Notes under the pieces: model-generated | Database searches by the model: none | What the model was told of the DNA's origin: nothing | The model's input: the letters and a program-made list of their open reading frames with translations, nothing else | Program-made: the position numbers and the translations under genes | Source of the DNA: Dactylonectria macrodidyma | Lineage: Eukaryota; Ascomycota; Sordariomycetes; Hypocreales; Nectriaceae | DNA: 64,000 nucleotides | Direction: 5' to 3' | NCBI GenBank assembly: GCA_020744425.1 | Contig: JAGMUV010000004.1 | Span: forward strand, 4,216,001 to 4,280,000 | In this document: positions 1-11,557 of the stretch, piece after piece | Numbering within the stretch: position 1 is the first letter of the stretch | Layout: the number at the start of each line of letters is the position of its first letter

Positions 1-1534
1 GTAGTCGGTGCCGATGGAGTCGGCAAGGATTTCATCACGGGCTTATTTGGACCAACACGCCCTCTCCATGGTAAAAAGGAGGTCTTCAACTCCCTTGCCC
101 CTGTCCTGAAGGGTGGAGTCGAGGCAATTGAGCAGCTTGTCTCTCGATCTGGCAAAGCTGCTGTAGCTGATTGGATTCCCAAGCTCCTCGAGACGGCAGC
201 AGCTCGCAGTACTACGCTGGCCCCTATGTCTACTGGGCCTGATTACGAAGCAGCTCGAATCCTCCTACAGCGTGCCATCATGGCAGACGCCGCGCTGCAG
301 GCAATTGCGGGCCTTTCTCAGCAGAAGCTTCAGGCTGTGAAGCTCCTTGCTCTCAATTCGGAGCATGTTGATGAGGATATTTTTGACTTCATCAAAAGAT
401 TGATTCAGGAAATTGGGCCTCTCGCCGTCTCACCCGCTAAGCATGCTGTTAAGAAATTTGTTCGGCTGTTCATCGATGCTCCCCCGAAGCCTCAGCCGGT
501 GGAGCAGGTGTCGATCAAACCGGCTCCAGGCAAGCTTGTTCTGCGACAACTGTTGCGTGAAAACAAAACCCCAGCCAGGGTGAGTAATGACTAGAATATT
601 AGAAGAGAGCGATTTACTCGAGCTGACGGTTTCCAAGGTCCTGTAATGCCCGGGATTGCTTGGTGTGGTTGATAGCATGAAATGGAGTTGTAGGGGACGT
701 GTTGAAAGGGATGAGTTGCGAGCCAACAGGGGCCCCTGGATGGCGGAGTGCACTTGGAAACGGCCACCTCCGTACATTACTTTTCTTGGTCGGATCTTGG
801 AGCTCGCTACTGTCTTTTGCATTGGTTTCATCCTTTTGGCCAAAGTTGATACTCAATTCATACTACTTGTTTGTCCTTGCTCAGACGTAAATTCTCACCG
901 TACGTACTAACAAGCGGGCAAGCCCAAACAATGAGAACGTGTCGTTGATGTTGCAGCGGGGCAGCGCTCCGCGTTTTATGGGCCACTTTTGACATCCCTC
1001 TTCGAATTCTTTAAGCAAAGTAGGCACACTCAAGGCGCATCTAGAACAGAAGAAGAGCAAGAGTTGGCCATCAATGGGGTCTTTTGGGCGCTTAAGTACG
1101 ATCTCAAACCTCATGGCCAGATATTGGCGAGAATATGGGAAGGTGGGCATGAGCGAGACATGAACAAAGAAGACAGATCCGTCATTTCTGTGGTAGTTGA
1201 CGGAGCAGGCCTGGGCTTATGGGATACTGGGATCGCAGCCGATCTCGTAAAGAAGTACCTGTCACTGGACCACAACCGTGATGAATGGTATTTTTGGATT
1301 GAATCTCTTGGCTATGCCATAGCGATGCACAGATGGGTCTTAGCCGAGAATCTCGCAAACTCAACCAACTCTGATGGGTTTTCAAGGCGGCACGCCCAGG
1401 GACAATGGTTCGACACGATGGTAGATGCTTTACGCTGCAGAAGGTGCAAAGCTTTGGTGAAGAAGTCGGGTCCTCAGGTACATGAGGTAGTGGAATTGTG
1501 TAAGTATCACAGAGCAGCGATGGGACAGTTTTGA
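1..1534 (+). CDS. Partial hypothetical protein (5' end outside window)
   Basis: Frame 1 is open from the first base to a TAG at 592-594, so the gene begins upstream of the window. A good donor (AGG|GTGAGT, intron from 580) precedes that stop. Skipping to the acceptor GGGGCAG at 964, with a TACTAAC-like branch site near 904-910, keeps the frame into a second open stretch ending at 1534. I therefore propose exons 1-579 and 965-1534 with a 385-nt intron, long for this genome; an extra small exon inside it cannot be excluded. The first part is helical and Ala/Leu/Lys-rich. The second carries a CXXC pair near its C-terminus (RCRRCKALVKK). I do not recognise a family. If the splice is wrong, these are two separate genes. 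Coding is fairly likely, joining is less certain. Confidence 0.4.
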
Positions 1535-1814
1535 GGACGTCTATTGCATCACCACCGGAGCCACGTGTCGACCACATAGCCTAACAAAATTTGCCAAAAT
1601 ATCAACGACCCGAGAGTTCCAAGAACGAGTTCCTCCGTCAAATGCTCACGGTGTATCTAGGGTAGATCTAGAAGTAGTTATGTTTGTAGTATCAATGCAT
1701 GCAACAATGAACCATCCAAGACTCCTCCCCATGCCGCCCCCTACCCGCAAGGCCCGAGTCCATTGGCTGCGAGACAAGGGAAAGCTAGAAGCCCAGTCTC
1801 TAGGCCAGCATGTC

Positions 1815-4192
1815 CTAGTTGCCTTCACCCCCAGCCTCCAGGTTATCCTCTAATCCCATCTCCTTGTACGCAGCGACCAGGTTCCCGACCCTACGGTCCT
1901 CTGGGTTCTCCGCAATGCTCACCACGTTGATGGGGAGCTGAGACTGAATGTGGGTCGCAATCAACGTCTTCATATCCTTGTCCTCTTCGCCAACATCAGC
2001 CAAGTCCCTCAGAAGCCTCAGGTCTTCCTTCTCTATCGCGTCTCGAAGCAGGCGGAACGTCGTTTCGCCAAGATACGCGTTGTTCGCGTAGTCTCTCAAG
2101 CCCTTGATAGCAAGCGCAAGTGTGGACCGCAACGCTTCTACCACGTGCGGAGGCTTGTCGTGGGCGTTGGATAGGGTTTTCAGCGTCATGAAGCCCAGCA
2201 TAATGTGGAACTGCAGCATTAGGGGATCGTAAAGCTCGAATCCATGTCGCGAATAGTAGAGACGAAAGGCGGTTTCGAAGCGAATCTTGGCTTCGATGAC
2301 GACACCCTGCGGGGTATGTTGAAGGCCGTCTTTGAGTTCAACAGCTTGTGTTTCCGCAGTGACGAAAGGCTGGAGCAACATGATGACAAGGTTGAAATAA
2401 TGCAGGTTACGAAGATCAAGGTTACATAAGGACGAACCAAGGTAGAGAAGGCTTTGGTTGCTGTTGGGCAACTTACTGTACGGAGAGCTGTAACGGCAAC
2501 ACAGCCTGTTCAATAGAGAGTGATGCTGGTAGATTCTGGTACCAGGCGTACATTCGAAGGTAAAAGTTCCATGCTTCTTCCAGAGACAGGATCTTTTGTG
2601 AATCTATCGCAGGGAAAGCCACACACGATATTTCAGTCATCAAGGCCCTCATTTCGGCGGCGGCTTTAAATGACTCGCCCTGGCGAATGGGCATGGGTGC
2701 TTTACTTAATGGGTACATGACCCACGTCTCGGGATACCACGACGTGTTGTCTGACGGGTCGGGTAGCGGCTGTTGAGGCAGTTTGCTTACTAGGGGTGGT
2801 CGGAAGAAATGAAAGCAGAACGTGCTGCGAGCGAACGTTAGTAAAAGAGTTGATGGACCATTGATCACGGCTCGTACGATTGCCAACAGAACACGGACCA
2901 TGCAGTAAGCGCTCGAACAATCTGGCTTGCTTCGTCCGTTTCTGGGGGCGTTGCTTCGAAGATTCGCATTCTATCCGCCATAGCAACGGCCTGCAAGGTA
3001 TGTGACCAGCCAACCTTGTCAACCCCGTCCACGTTGCAAGTGAGAGCCATGACCAGTCCAGCTTGGATGGTTGGCAGGCTGTCGGTCTGGACCTCGAACT
3101 CCTTGAGACGCCTTGCCTCTGCCGAGAAGTTGTATTGCAGTGACAGCGGGCTCCAGAACTTTGCCCGATGTGCAGACTTGGTGTATGCGTGCTGAGGTGG
3201 ATCTGTTGTCAGATAGAAAGCAACATAGAGGCGAGAAAGAGGCTTAAGCAGACTCACACAGGCGGCGGCGAGGACGGCATTAACCAGCAAGGATGAGCAG
3301 AATCGTTTTCTGCCTGCTGCCATATCTTGGAGGAAGTAATCCTTGTGGAAGAATGGAAATTGGGTGTACTCGTGGAGAAAGTAGACGCGGAGCAGCTCAC
3401 GGAGTAACTGGTCAGTTGCGGGCACTGAGGTCCATTTGGACGGCTTAACAGAGTCAAGCAATGGTTCGATCAACCTTGCCACATGGTATGGAGCCTGGTA
3501 CTGATCTTCAAAATCGGACACAACGACTCTTGATCCGGATGGGTTCGCTTCGATCTTGTCGGCGCCTCCAATGGTGTGTCTGTACATGTGCGACTGCAGA
3601 TAGGGGTTGTTCACACGTAGGAGAAAGGCTGGCATCTTGGAATTCAGAGGGAAGCTATATCGATGTCGTGTTTCGGGGGACAGGGCGACTTGCAGCTGGA
3701 GATCACCGTCCTGAAGATGGCGTAGGATAGACTGAACGTCCTGGCCGGTGCGCACACGGCGCAATATAGCCAGGCACTCGTCCTCAGACTTAGTCCGCAG
3801 GATCTCAAACAGTTCTTGGTACGCTTTGAGCTTATCTTCAGTGTCGAGGAGCTGCTTTTTAACGGTCCGGGGATGATCATTGCCTTCTCCGACATAGTCG
3901 CAGTTTGTCTTCCATCGGGCACACTGGTCACAACGCGGGGTGCCTCCATTGCACTAGCCCAGGGAGTCAAAAAAGCATTATCTCAGGGAAGATAGGGGTA
4001 TAAGGGATGTATACATACCCTCACTTTGCGCCTCCTGCATGACTGGCACGCAAGATGGGTATTCTTGCGCTTGGAGATGGGCGTTGATGCACGGCTGGTC
4101 TCACTGGCCGAAGCAACCCTCGCACCAGGCGTTGCTCGGTTTGCAGGCAGAAGCGGGCGGAAACGTGGCCCAGTAGCAGCATTCTTGTCCAT
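1815..4192 (-). CDS. Zn(II)2Cys6 fungal-specific transcription factor
   Basis: Nuclear DNA-binding regulator. Exon 1 (4192-4019) ends inside the zinc cluster and exon 2 (3953-3258) completes it, giving CX2CX6CX6CX2CX6C (CQSC...C...CDQC...C) followed by a short helical linker. The middle region has the fungal_trans pattern: a helix-rich stretch with FPFFHKDYF, then WSPLSLQYNFSAEARRL. Introns: 4018-3954, 3257-3192 (66 nt, no stop, so retention keeps frame) and 2877-2825; exon 3 is 3191-2878 and exon 4 is 2824-2477. The last junction is abnormal. The donor CA|GTAAGT at 2476 is good and conserved-looking sequence resumes near 2400 (YFNLVIMLLQPF), but no AG lies at a usable distance. The last exon runs to the stop at 1815. 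The target genes are unknown. The gene may be intact with an unusual splice, or decayed. Confidence 0.8.
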
Positions 4193-5063
4193 AGCGCAAT
4201 GGGAAAGAGAGTAGACTAAGCCTTAAGCCTTATAGTATGAGAGGCCTTGGACGAAAGGGCTCTCTCGGGTTGTACGTTCGTCTGTCTGTCTCTCTCTCGC
4301 ATTCTCCTTTGTGACATTCGTTCGGGATGTCCTCCCTGGATTCGGATTTGTCAAAAGGAAACTTGCGGCTTAATGCAAGGGATGGGTTGGACAGTTGACG
4401 TCATGAAGGGAGATCTCGTGGCTGACGGAGAAACAAAGACACCACCTGTTTTGCTTTTTTATCGGCCAAACGTTGCCCATACGCCAGAAGTGAATCTTGT
4501 GTATCGTATTGCACCTTATCAGAAGTTGGTGTTGCTTGATCTCGCTTCTCAGCCCGATTATCAGGCTTGTGACTTTCAACATTCATCAACTCTTCTTCCC
4601 GCGTATCAACGGAGCTCTTCAACAGGCTTCAAATCAGCCGAAACTCAACGCGCTGTCAGACTAGAAATGGCAGCGAGTGATGGTCTAAGAAACATGGGGC
4701 TTGTCGCCAGCCACATGCCACTAATGAGCTTGGCCGTGTGGTAGGGAAAGGTGTCCCAGTAATTACCCCTCTTTCAGGGAGGCGAAATCGAACACGATAA
4801 GGCATCTTGCTGTGCGTTGACGGATCATGTGGCAGTGCTCATTGCGTGGCTGCAAGACAAGCCACTCTGTCTTTGTTTTCTTCACCGCCTGCCATCAAGC
4901 TCAACAGAACAGCATGTCCACCTGAGTTTGTCGATATCTCCATCTCAAGCATCAATCACTCAATCTCGGGCTCTATCATGCGGCATGTTCCAACCTGCTA
5001 TTCTCTGTGATATATATCAAGCCTACCAAGCCTCCCCGCTCATCTCCTTCCGCCCTTAACTCA
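4193..5063. other. Intergenic, upstream of the C6 regulator
   Basis: This stretch lies between the start of the leftward regulator and the 3' end of the leftward asparaginase gene, and presumably holds the regulator's promoter. A short TCTG/TC-rich microsatellite lies around 4282-4300. An open frame at 4247-4744 starts with TTG, has no recognisable domain and is not credited as a gene. Confidence 0.5.
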
Positions 5064-6137
5064 TCAACCAGCCTGCACCTTGAAAGCAAACGAAACCGAA
5101 CCAGTCACCACATCCATCGTATTCTTCAGCTTGAGGTGATGAAATGCGTCCAGCTCGCTGCCCACCGCCGCGCTTCCAATCTGCAGCTGCTCCAGCACCT
5201 CCATGACGACGGCGTACAGGATCTCCAAGCTGCCATCTTCAATCTTGACCGCAACACCGAGAGCGCCTTGAGCGCCCAGCCGTCTCGTCTGCTCAGATTC
5301 TCGTATCCCTACACCGTAGCATGCGTCTGCGCCGACTTTACCAATCACCTGGCCCTGGTACTTCTCCATGAGCTTTGTGCAGAACCGCCCGGTTCCACCG
5401 ACAAGCTCGGGACGTTTCGCCATGGCGTTGAAGACGCGTGCCGAGTTGCGAGTCCGCGCCGACACTTCTGAACCACCTCTGTCCAAGTCATCGGCTGCAG
5501 CAGCGAAATGGGCATACATCTGCGCCATGTAGTAAAGAGGAAATGCTGGAGCTGGGAGGTTGCATCCATCAATGGCCCATTGAACAGACTGAGAGTCGGG
5601 ACAGAGATCCTCCACAACCTGCCTAACTTTTGCTTGCATTGGATGCTCCGGCAAGTGATAGTCGGCAAACTCAGCCCCCATTGCACGAGCACCAGCCAAC
5701 ATGGCAGCGTGTTTCCCTGAGCAATTGTTGCAAATGCCCGTCGGCTTATAATCTGCCTTAATCCACGCGCGATGAACCTCTTCATTCAACGGCCGATGGC
5801 CTCCACAACGAAGATGCTCCTCCTTTGCCTCTCCCCTCCGCAACATCTGCCTGGCGCGCGAGATATGCATCTCCTCGCTGCTGTGAGATGCGCACGTAAG
5901 GGCCAAGTCAGCATCGTCGAAGCCGAACTGCTCAAAGGCGCCCGTTTCCAGAACCGCAAGGGCCTGGGCCGGCTTTGCAGCCGATCGAGCCAGGGTTATC
6001 CTCGACGGGTTGCCGACTGAGTAGAGAAGCCTGCCGGTAGAGTCTGTTATGGCGACATGGACGCCGTGGCTGTTTTCGATGATGCCGCATCGATCCGTGA
6101 TGACGCAATCTCGGTAAGGTTGGATGAGCTGTTTCAT
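5064..6137 (-). CDS. L-asparaginase II, Rhizobium etli (ReAV) type
   Basis: Hydrolyses L-asparagine to aspartate and ammonia; belongs to the asparaginase II family (PF06089), unrelated to the E. coli-type enzymes. The 357-residue single-exon frame covers the whole family length. The ReAV active-site residues as I recall them (S48, K51, S80, zinc-binding C135 and C189, K138) match here with near-identical spacing: S52 and K55 in ARSAAKPAQA, S84 in CASHSSEE, C139 and K142 in NNCSGKHAAM, C192 in DGCNLP. It has no signal peptide, so it is probably cytosolic. The ATG at 6137 gives a natural start (MKQLIQPYRD) just before the first conserved strand. The gene stands alone. It is intronless, unlike many genes here, and the family is best known from bacteria, so ancient transfer is possible but not shown. 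Confidence 0.92.
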   Translation of the reverse strand: MKQLIQPYRDCVITDRCGIIENSHGVHVAITDSTGRLLYSVGNPSRITLARSAAKPAQALAVLETGAFEQFGFDDADLALTCASHSSEEMHISRARQMLRRGEAKEEHLRCGGHRPLNEEVHRAWIKADYKPTGICNNCSGKHAAMLAGARAMGAEFADYHLPEHPMQAKVRQVVEDLCPDSQSVQWAIDGCNLPAPAFPLYYMAQMYAHFAAAADDLDRGGSEVSARTRNSARVFNAMAKRPELVGGTGRFCTKLMEKYQGQVIGKVGADACYGVGIRESEQTRRLGAQGALGVAVKIEDGSLEILYAVVMEVLEQLQIGSAAVGSELDAFHHLKLKNTMDVVTGSVSFAFKVQAG

Positions 6138-7601
6138 ATTGCCGAGTGATTCGTGAATTGTCGCAAATGAAGTTCATTCACAGCCCGAAGATATCTTAGG
6201 GCCGCTACATGTTTATAGGCCTAATGTCAGATTCTCCGGAACTAATCCCTGGACCACTTCGGAAGATTTTGAGTACATCTGAGTCATACCGCTAAGACTG
6301 ATTGCAGGCTTACTAGACCAAAGAAGGGAATTTTAATCTGAATCGCCAGATCGGGCAGTTACATCTCACCTCTTATGTCACAATTACCCAACTAGAATTG
6401 TGCGATTAGAGCAATATGTTCTTGGATAAGAGCGGACCATGCATTTGAGTCAGAGGCCACGCCCTTACGAATGTCAATCGGGGGCCGAAACCCCAAAAGT
6501 GCCGCGTTAAGGTGTGGACACTTGATTAAAGGGCGCTGTCAGATTCAAATCTGGCCACAGAGAATCTTTACTAGACGCTGAAATTAATCTAGATGAATTC
6601 AAGAGAAATTGATTCTTGTTGATTTTGCTGCCCGGGGACCAAGGGAATGGCATCTTCATGACAGCAGGCGTTCAATGGTCAACGAGACATGGCAAAGCTC
6701 AACTCGGCCTCTGGTCTAGAAACAGATGAAGAATTTTATGATCCTCGATATGGAAATGAGGGTGCAATCTATAACAGGAACGTGCAGAGTTGCGGTTCTG
6801 CAATGTGAGGGCTGGTGTGGTGAGTCTTGAGGTAGTCGAGTAAATTGAGGAGACTGCAGAGAATTCACAACTCACTGGATGGAATGTGGCAAGATTCAAC
6901 GGAGGTGTGAGTTCTTTCCTGGATGCGGCAAAATGAGCAGTCGAAGGGATTTTTAGAGCTACCATGTGAGTATGGGAGCTTCGGCACCTCGCTACCACGC
7001 CGTGATAACCTAGGCGGCTTTTCTCATGGCTGAACCAATGCACCCAAGTCCAGTCTTGAGACTTGACTTTCCTATGCGTCGTTACTTAAGCTTTTCGATC
7101 TTTGAGGCCCAAGCTATCCACGTTCGACGCTGTCAAGGCTTGGGCAATATCGGCAATATCTAGGTGAATATCAGTATCCTTACGTTCACCTACACCTGCC
7201 TATGACACGAAGGCTACTGTGCACAATCTCGGCCGCGTTGTGAGGTTTGCTAAAACTGGACCAATCAACACGACTACATTTTTTCGAAGTCATGGGTTCT
7301 CGGTGAGGTGACTCAGTTCGATTCTGACATTACGCACTACTCGCACCAAACCGAAGAAGACTCAAGCCAAGCTGTTACATCGAAGTGGAGCTATATGCAG
7401 ATCAACAGGGATTACGTACCAGTCACTATTTCACTACATTGTGGTTACGAAGATATCTAAACCAAGGAGTCTACTCTCTTCTTCACACGTTGCCCCTGTG
7501 GCTCGTACCAACAGATTCAGTCATTTCCGAGGTGTCCTACAGGTCACCCTTGAACGTCAAGACGTCTAACAAAATCAAACCCGCTAAATTGGTCTATGCT
7601 A
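6138..7601. other. Intergenic, asparaginase upstream region
   Basis: About 1.5 kb without a convincing gene. It holds the presumed promoter of the leftward asparaginase and the 3' flank of the mannosyltransferase. A small imperfect palindrome, GATTCAAATC, lies near 6542. An antisense open frame at 6699-7043 has no recognisable feature. Confidence 0.5.
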
Positions 7602-9293
7602 TCATTTCGTAAACACTCTACTATAGTACTCGCGTATCCGGTCGCAGTCTTCTAATAATGACCGCTCGCAGGTGGCCTTGATAATCTCTTCCCAGATGAC
7701 CTTTTCGAGGTCATACCCAGCCACCTCCACCACCGAGTCGCTGTCGGGACCCCATAGTCTTGACAATTCTCCATCCTCTTCTTTGGTGAAGAGGTCTCCC
7801 ATCAAGAGGTTTAGGCGTCGGGCATCGATCTTGACTCGGTTGAGATGGACAAACATGGTACTTGTCTTTACCTCATCCGCGTCCCTCTTCTCATCACCGT
7901 CTTTCGAATCCTCTGTCTCTGCTTTTTCCGATTCTAAATATCGTATCATGTCCAGCTCTGGATCCGCTTGCCAGATCCCACTTCCGTAGTTGATTCCCTC
8001 CGACGTGAGCATTTGTGAGGGAGTCTTGACTTGCCATGCTGGATTGCCAAGCACAAGCGCACTTTGCAGAAACGTCTCTTTGTCCCCCGAGCCCCAGGCG
8101 CCCTGCGAGTGGAGCTGGTAGTAGTATTTGGGTCCGTAGAAGTTGTAGTACACAGCCAGCAGAAGACTATCAGCGTGTTTTGACTTGTCGTACAGCATGA
8201 CGCCTGATTCGGAGGCTCGTGACTTCATGGTGACATTCGGTCTCGGAGCGCCTGCAATATCGTAAAACAATGGAGATATGGTCGGGAGCCAGAAGTCTGG
8301 CCAGGTTACCAAACCACGGCTTTTATATGGCTCGACATCAAAGATGTAGTCTGGCCTTCGAATAGGGAAGGCGTCGGCGTCAAGGAACAGAACATCCTGG
8401 AAGCTGGAGAAAAGGAGCGAAAACGGTTTGAACTGATATCTCTCCAGCTTCGGCGTCTTCAAGTTCAACGATTCAGGCAAGTGCAAGTAATCATCAATGT
8501 TCAAGCACGTTACTTGAAGCTCCCCTAAAGATTGGTCACACAATCGTCGATCCCTTTCGTTCGTCGAGTCGAGAAACAGCTCCACGGGGAGTTTCGACCC
8601 AATATGTCGCAGCATCAGGATGGCTGTAACAGCAATGCCAAAGTTTTCAGACTTGGAAGTCATGACTATCCCGCGAGAGCCTTTAGTGAACGGCAGGTTC
8701 GGGGCAAGCTTTTGAATGGCCTTGACATAATCCGCGTGGTTCTGCTGCAGGGACTCGTATTCCTCTTCGGGGAGGATGAGGACATTCGTGTCCGTTTGCG
8801 GGGTCGCCCCGTTAGGATCGAATTTGTCTCGCGAAAGGGGTTTTGGAGGCGCAATCTTTGGCCCTTTGGGTTCCGCTTTGTAGAGTTCGTTGGCCAGCTT
8901 GCCCCAAAAGTCGGCCATTTCTGACGTCGTGGTGGATTGAGGCTGCTCATGAGAGGCACTGGTAGGAGAGGAACTCTTGGTCGTCAGCGGTGGCTCGGAA
9001 ATCGTCGCGGCTTCGGAAATCGTCGTCTCTTCGGAGACAATTGTCGTCGTTACAGCGGCATTTTCAGCTGGTACTTCGGTATTTGGAAGCTCATCAGGCC
9101 TGATAACGGTAGTGCTGTCATATTCTTCATCGGGTAGTGACCGATATGGTGAGAGTTCCCAGATAGACAGAAGAAGAAAGCCGAAAAGAATCGAGAGTGC
9201 AATGAATCTCAGGACGTTCCGTCGCGGTTGCACCAGGCTAGCCGCCCACGTCGTACTGGGTGTGGTGTCATCCTTCCACCACTGAATCATCAT
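7602..9293 (-). CDS. MNN1-family alpha-1,3-mannosyltransferase (GT71)
   Basis: Golgi type II membrane glycosyltransferase that would add terminal mannose to protein-linked glycans from GDP-mannose. The single-exon protein has 563 residues. Order: short cytosolic tail with basic residues before a membrane anchor (about residues 28-46), a Ser/Thr-rich stem (about 55-125), then the lumenal catalytic domain. The domain carries [22 protein letters not shown], whose DAD at 305-307 is the DXD metal/nucleotide-sugar motif of the MNN1/MNT family. Further family blocks include the stretch around [14 protein letters not shown]. Length and architecture fit the family. The start at 9293 (MMIQWWKDD) puts the anchor at the expected distance. 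Exact acceptor glycan (N- or O-linked) cannot be told from sequence. Confidence 0.93.
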   Translation of the reverse strand: MMIQWWKDDTTPSTTWAASLVQPRRNVLRFIALSILFGFLLLSIWELSPYRSLPDEEYDSTTVIRPDELPNTEVPAENAAVTTTIVSEETTISEAATISEPPLTTKSSSPTSASHEQPQSTTTSEMADFWGKLANELYKAEPKGPKIAPPKPLSRDKFDPNGATPQTDTNVLILPEEEYESLQQNHADYVKAIQKLAPNLPFTKGSRGIVMTSKSENFGIAVTAILMLRHIGSKLPVELFLDSTNERDRRLCDQSLGELQVTCLNIDDYLHLPESLNLKTPKLERYQFKPFSLLFSSFQDVLFLDADAFPIRRPDYIFDVEPYKSRGLVTWPDFWLPTISPLFYDIAGAPRPNVTMKSRASESGVMLYDKSKHADSLLLAVYYNFYGPKYYYQLHSQGAWGSGDKETFLQSALVLGNPAWQVKTPSQMLTSEGINYGSGIWQADPELDMIRYLESEKAETEDSKDGDEKRDADEVKTSTMFVHLNRVKIDARRLNLLMGDLFTKEEDGELSRLWGPDSDSVVEVAGYDLEKVIWEEIIKATCERSLLEDCDRIREYYSRVFTK

Positions 9294-11557
9294 GGAAGAA
9301 ATGGAAACAGCTTGAGGTGGGGTTTAGTGATGATTAGTAGCCGACCACGGGCAATTGATGGACTAGATGGGACTGTCAGCTCATGGTCATCGGGGACCTG
9401 GTAAACAGAGATAAGCAGCTCGCAGGTACCAGCTCACTACGGCATTGGACCTACGCAGTGTGTGGTTGACTTACTGGATATCAGCGCGCAAATCACAGCA
9501 TGGCGACTCAAAGCTCAGTACATGATTAGCGCTCCTCCTCTTTGCAATTCCGCGTCCATGAGAAGCAAGAGATGTCAAATGCGACAACTTTCCAATACGA
9601 AATTGCTCGTTGGCGACATCTTACGGGGTCTCGTGATTTTGGTGTGCGTACTGCATTACGCAAGCCTTCATTGGGCCGTCTACCCGAATGTATTACGTTG
9701 GATGGCGGGTGAGAAGGATTCAAGTGGGGGGCGCAGCCTCGAATGGATTCAGCAGGATCGACAGGTTGAAACGGGCTAAGAATAACTACTGGACGGGGTG
9801 AGATTTTGACGCTCCACTTGATGTTCCCCACGGAGGCACTGAGTGTCGATTCAATGGGTAAGGCGGACGAATGTTGGGGAATATGTGGTACTTATCAACA
9901 AGGATATCTCGTTCTCGGGGATTTCTTCTTGACATTCGACGTCTTGGCAGATTGACATCTCTGACAACATGAGCTGTACGTAGCGTGAGCACAGAACTGT
10001 TCATCTGAAGGTATTCTCGTATTGACCCCTGGCGGGTCGCGACCAGCCTCTTCAGTCCAAGCGTTGGAAAAGCCACGCGGTCACTGCGGCTCGGCCCAAG
10101 AGATGGCATCAAAAGAGGCCTTTTTTAAAATTGCCAGAGATGGCTCAATAGCCCGTCCAAGTTTCAGCAGATGCCGAACATGTTCAATCAATGTGCTCTC
10201 ACTGCTCATCTCGGGCATGGCCGCTTCTCACCAAACGACCATGTTCATATGCCGGGACCCGGTTTCACCTATTCCCGCTACATGGGTCGGCCAGTCGTCG
10301 TCATCGATCCATCATCAGCCCGGAGAGGACGGCACGCTAGAGGTGTCATCTCATTAGTCTAGGCGCTTGACATTCCCCGTCTCCAGCTCTGTCAAGGTTC
10401 AAGGGTAGGTTAGATGCCTAATTAATTGACCATCCCCAAAGTTCCCTGGTGGGGGCCATGCCGTCAATAATCCTTCGAATGACAATTGCCGCCTCACAGC
10501 CACATCAATCCAAAATTAGACAGACCATGGCCACCGAAAAAGGCACGGAAAGGGCACGAAATAAGGCGGTATCAGATTCTAGACTATTCAAGGAACAAAA
10601 TCCCCCACACTATCGATGGTAAATCAGCGATAAAGTTTTAGGTAGGTCGATGTCCCACGTTCATCGATCCGTACCAGATACCTCAGCTTGGCACCAATGT
10701 AGATTAGCGTCTTGGCCTTTAGTCCTCTTGTCGAGTCGACCTGGCGCTGCTCTTGCTGCAACGCCGTCGCAGTCCGAAATGAAGTTGCCGCTTGTCGCAG
10801 CCTCACTCCAGCGCTCTCCTCCCCGCCGCTCTACTGTTCACCAGCGTTTGTGGGATACATCTAGCGCCGTGAGAATCCGTGAGAATCCGTGAGAATAGGT
10901 ACCGAAAGCACTGCCGCATCTAGCTACAGGTATCGGGAGGCGTACAACCATGTCAAAGTCCTAATTGTGGCACTCTGGGCTCCCGATGCTCGATGCTGCC
11001 GACATCTGCAGCGGCAGACGTTCTCGTCCAGTAGGTGTGATTCTCATCCGTTGACGCTGATTGGTAGGTTGTCTTCGGCGGCATCCAGGCGGATTGTGGC
11101 GGCGCAGGATCCCGCTAAGGCACCGACGAACGTGCCCAACGAGGCTCTGCCCTGGATTCTCCCTCATCCGCTCTGTTCTCGATCCTCGGGGGCCATGGGG
11201 CTAGTGTTCAACATCGTCAGCGCGTTTATCTATCTGCGGCATCCGCATTATCCCTACTGCTTTACCTGTTGAACGACTCCAATCGAGCCTGTTACCGCAG
11301 GCCACCTCACCGAAGCACCCGCCCGCATTCGCAACCCCGACGACTGCCTTCCTCCACTTTTACCTCGACGGAAGTAGACTCAGAACAAATCGGTGTTTGC
11401 ATCCGCCAAATCTATACCTCGAAACCTTCCCCCAAGCCAGATCCGAGATTCCACTAAATACGACCGCAAGGCATAGTCGCCATTCTCCCTCTAAGGCTGA
11501 CGCCGCTCCCCCTTCCTCGAAATCTCACAATTGCGCGCTTGTCAACGAGATTCAGCA
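9294..11557. other. Intergenic between mannosyltransferase and HET gene
   Basis: Divergent upstream region of 2.3 kb. The part next to 9294 should hold the mannosyltransferase promoter; the part before 11558 is C/T-rich and typical of a fungal promoter and 5' leader. Several open frames of 60-130 codons occur but overlap one another and show no family features. A perfect 10-bp triplicate lies at 10867-10896. Confidence 0.5.
10867..10896. repeat. Direct repeat, 3 x 10 bp
   Basis: Three back-to-back copies of CCGTGAGAAT occupy 10867-10896. It is a short tandem repeat in intergenic DNA about 660 bp upstream of the HET gene. No function can be assigned. Confidence 0.9.

Noticed and set aside
4247..4744. 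165-codon plus-strand open frame
   Set aside because: It begins with TTG, shows no domain or codon pattern of a gene, and lies in the upstream region of the C6 regulator.
5007..5471. 154-codon frame antisense to asparaginase
   Set aside because: It lies mostly opposite a highly conserved enzyme and has no features of its own.
6536..6560. Possible tRNA B box (GATTCAAATC)
   Set aside because: No matching A box, acceptor stem or anticodon arm upstream; it is a short palindrome only.
9294..11557. Several 60-127-codon frames, including 10889-11272
   Set aside because: They overlap each other on both strands, many use non-ATG starts, and none shows a domain or signal peptide.
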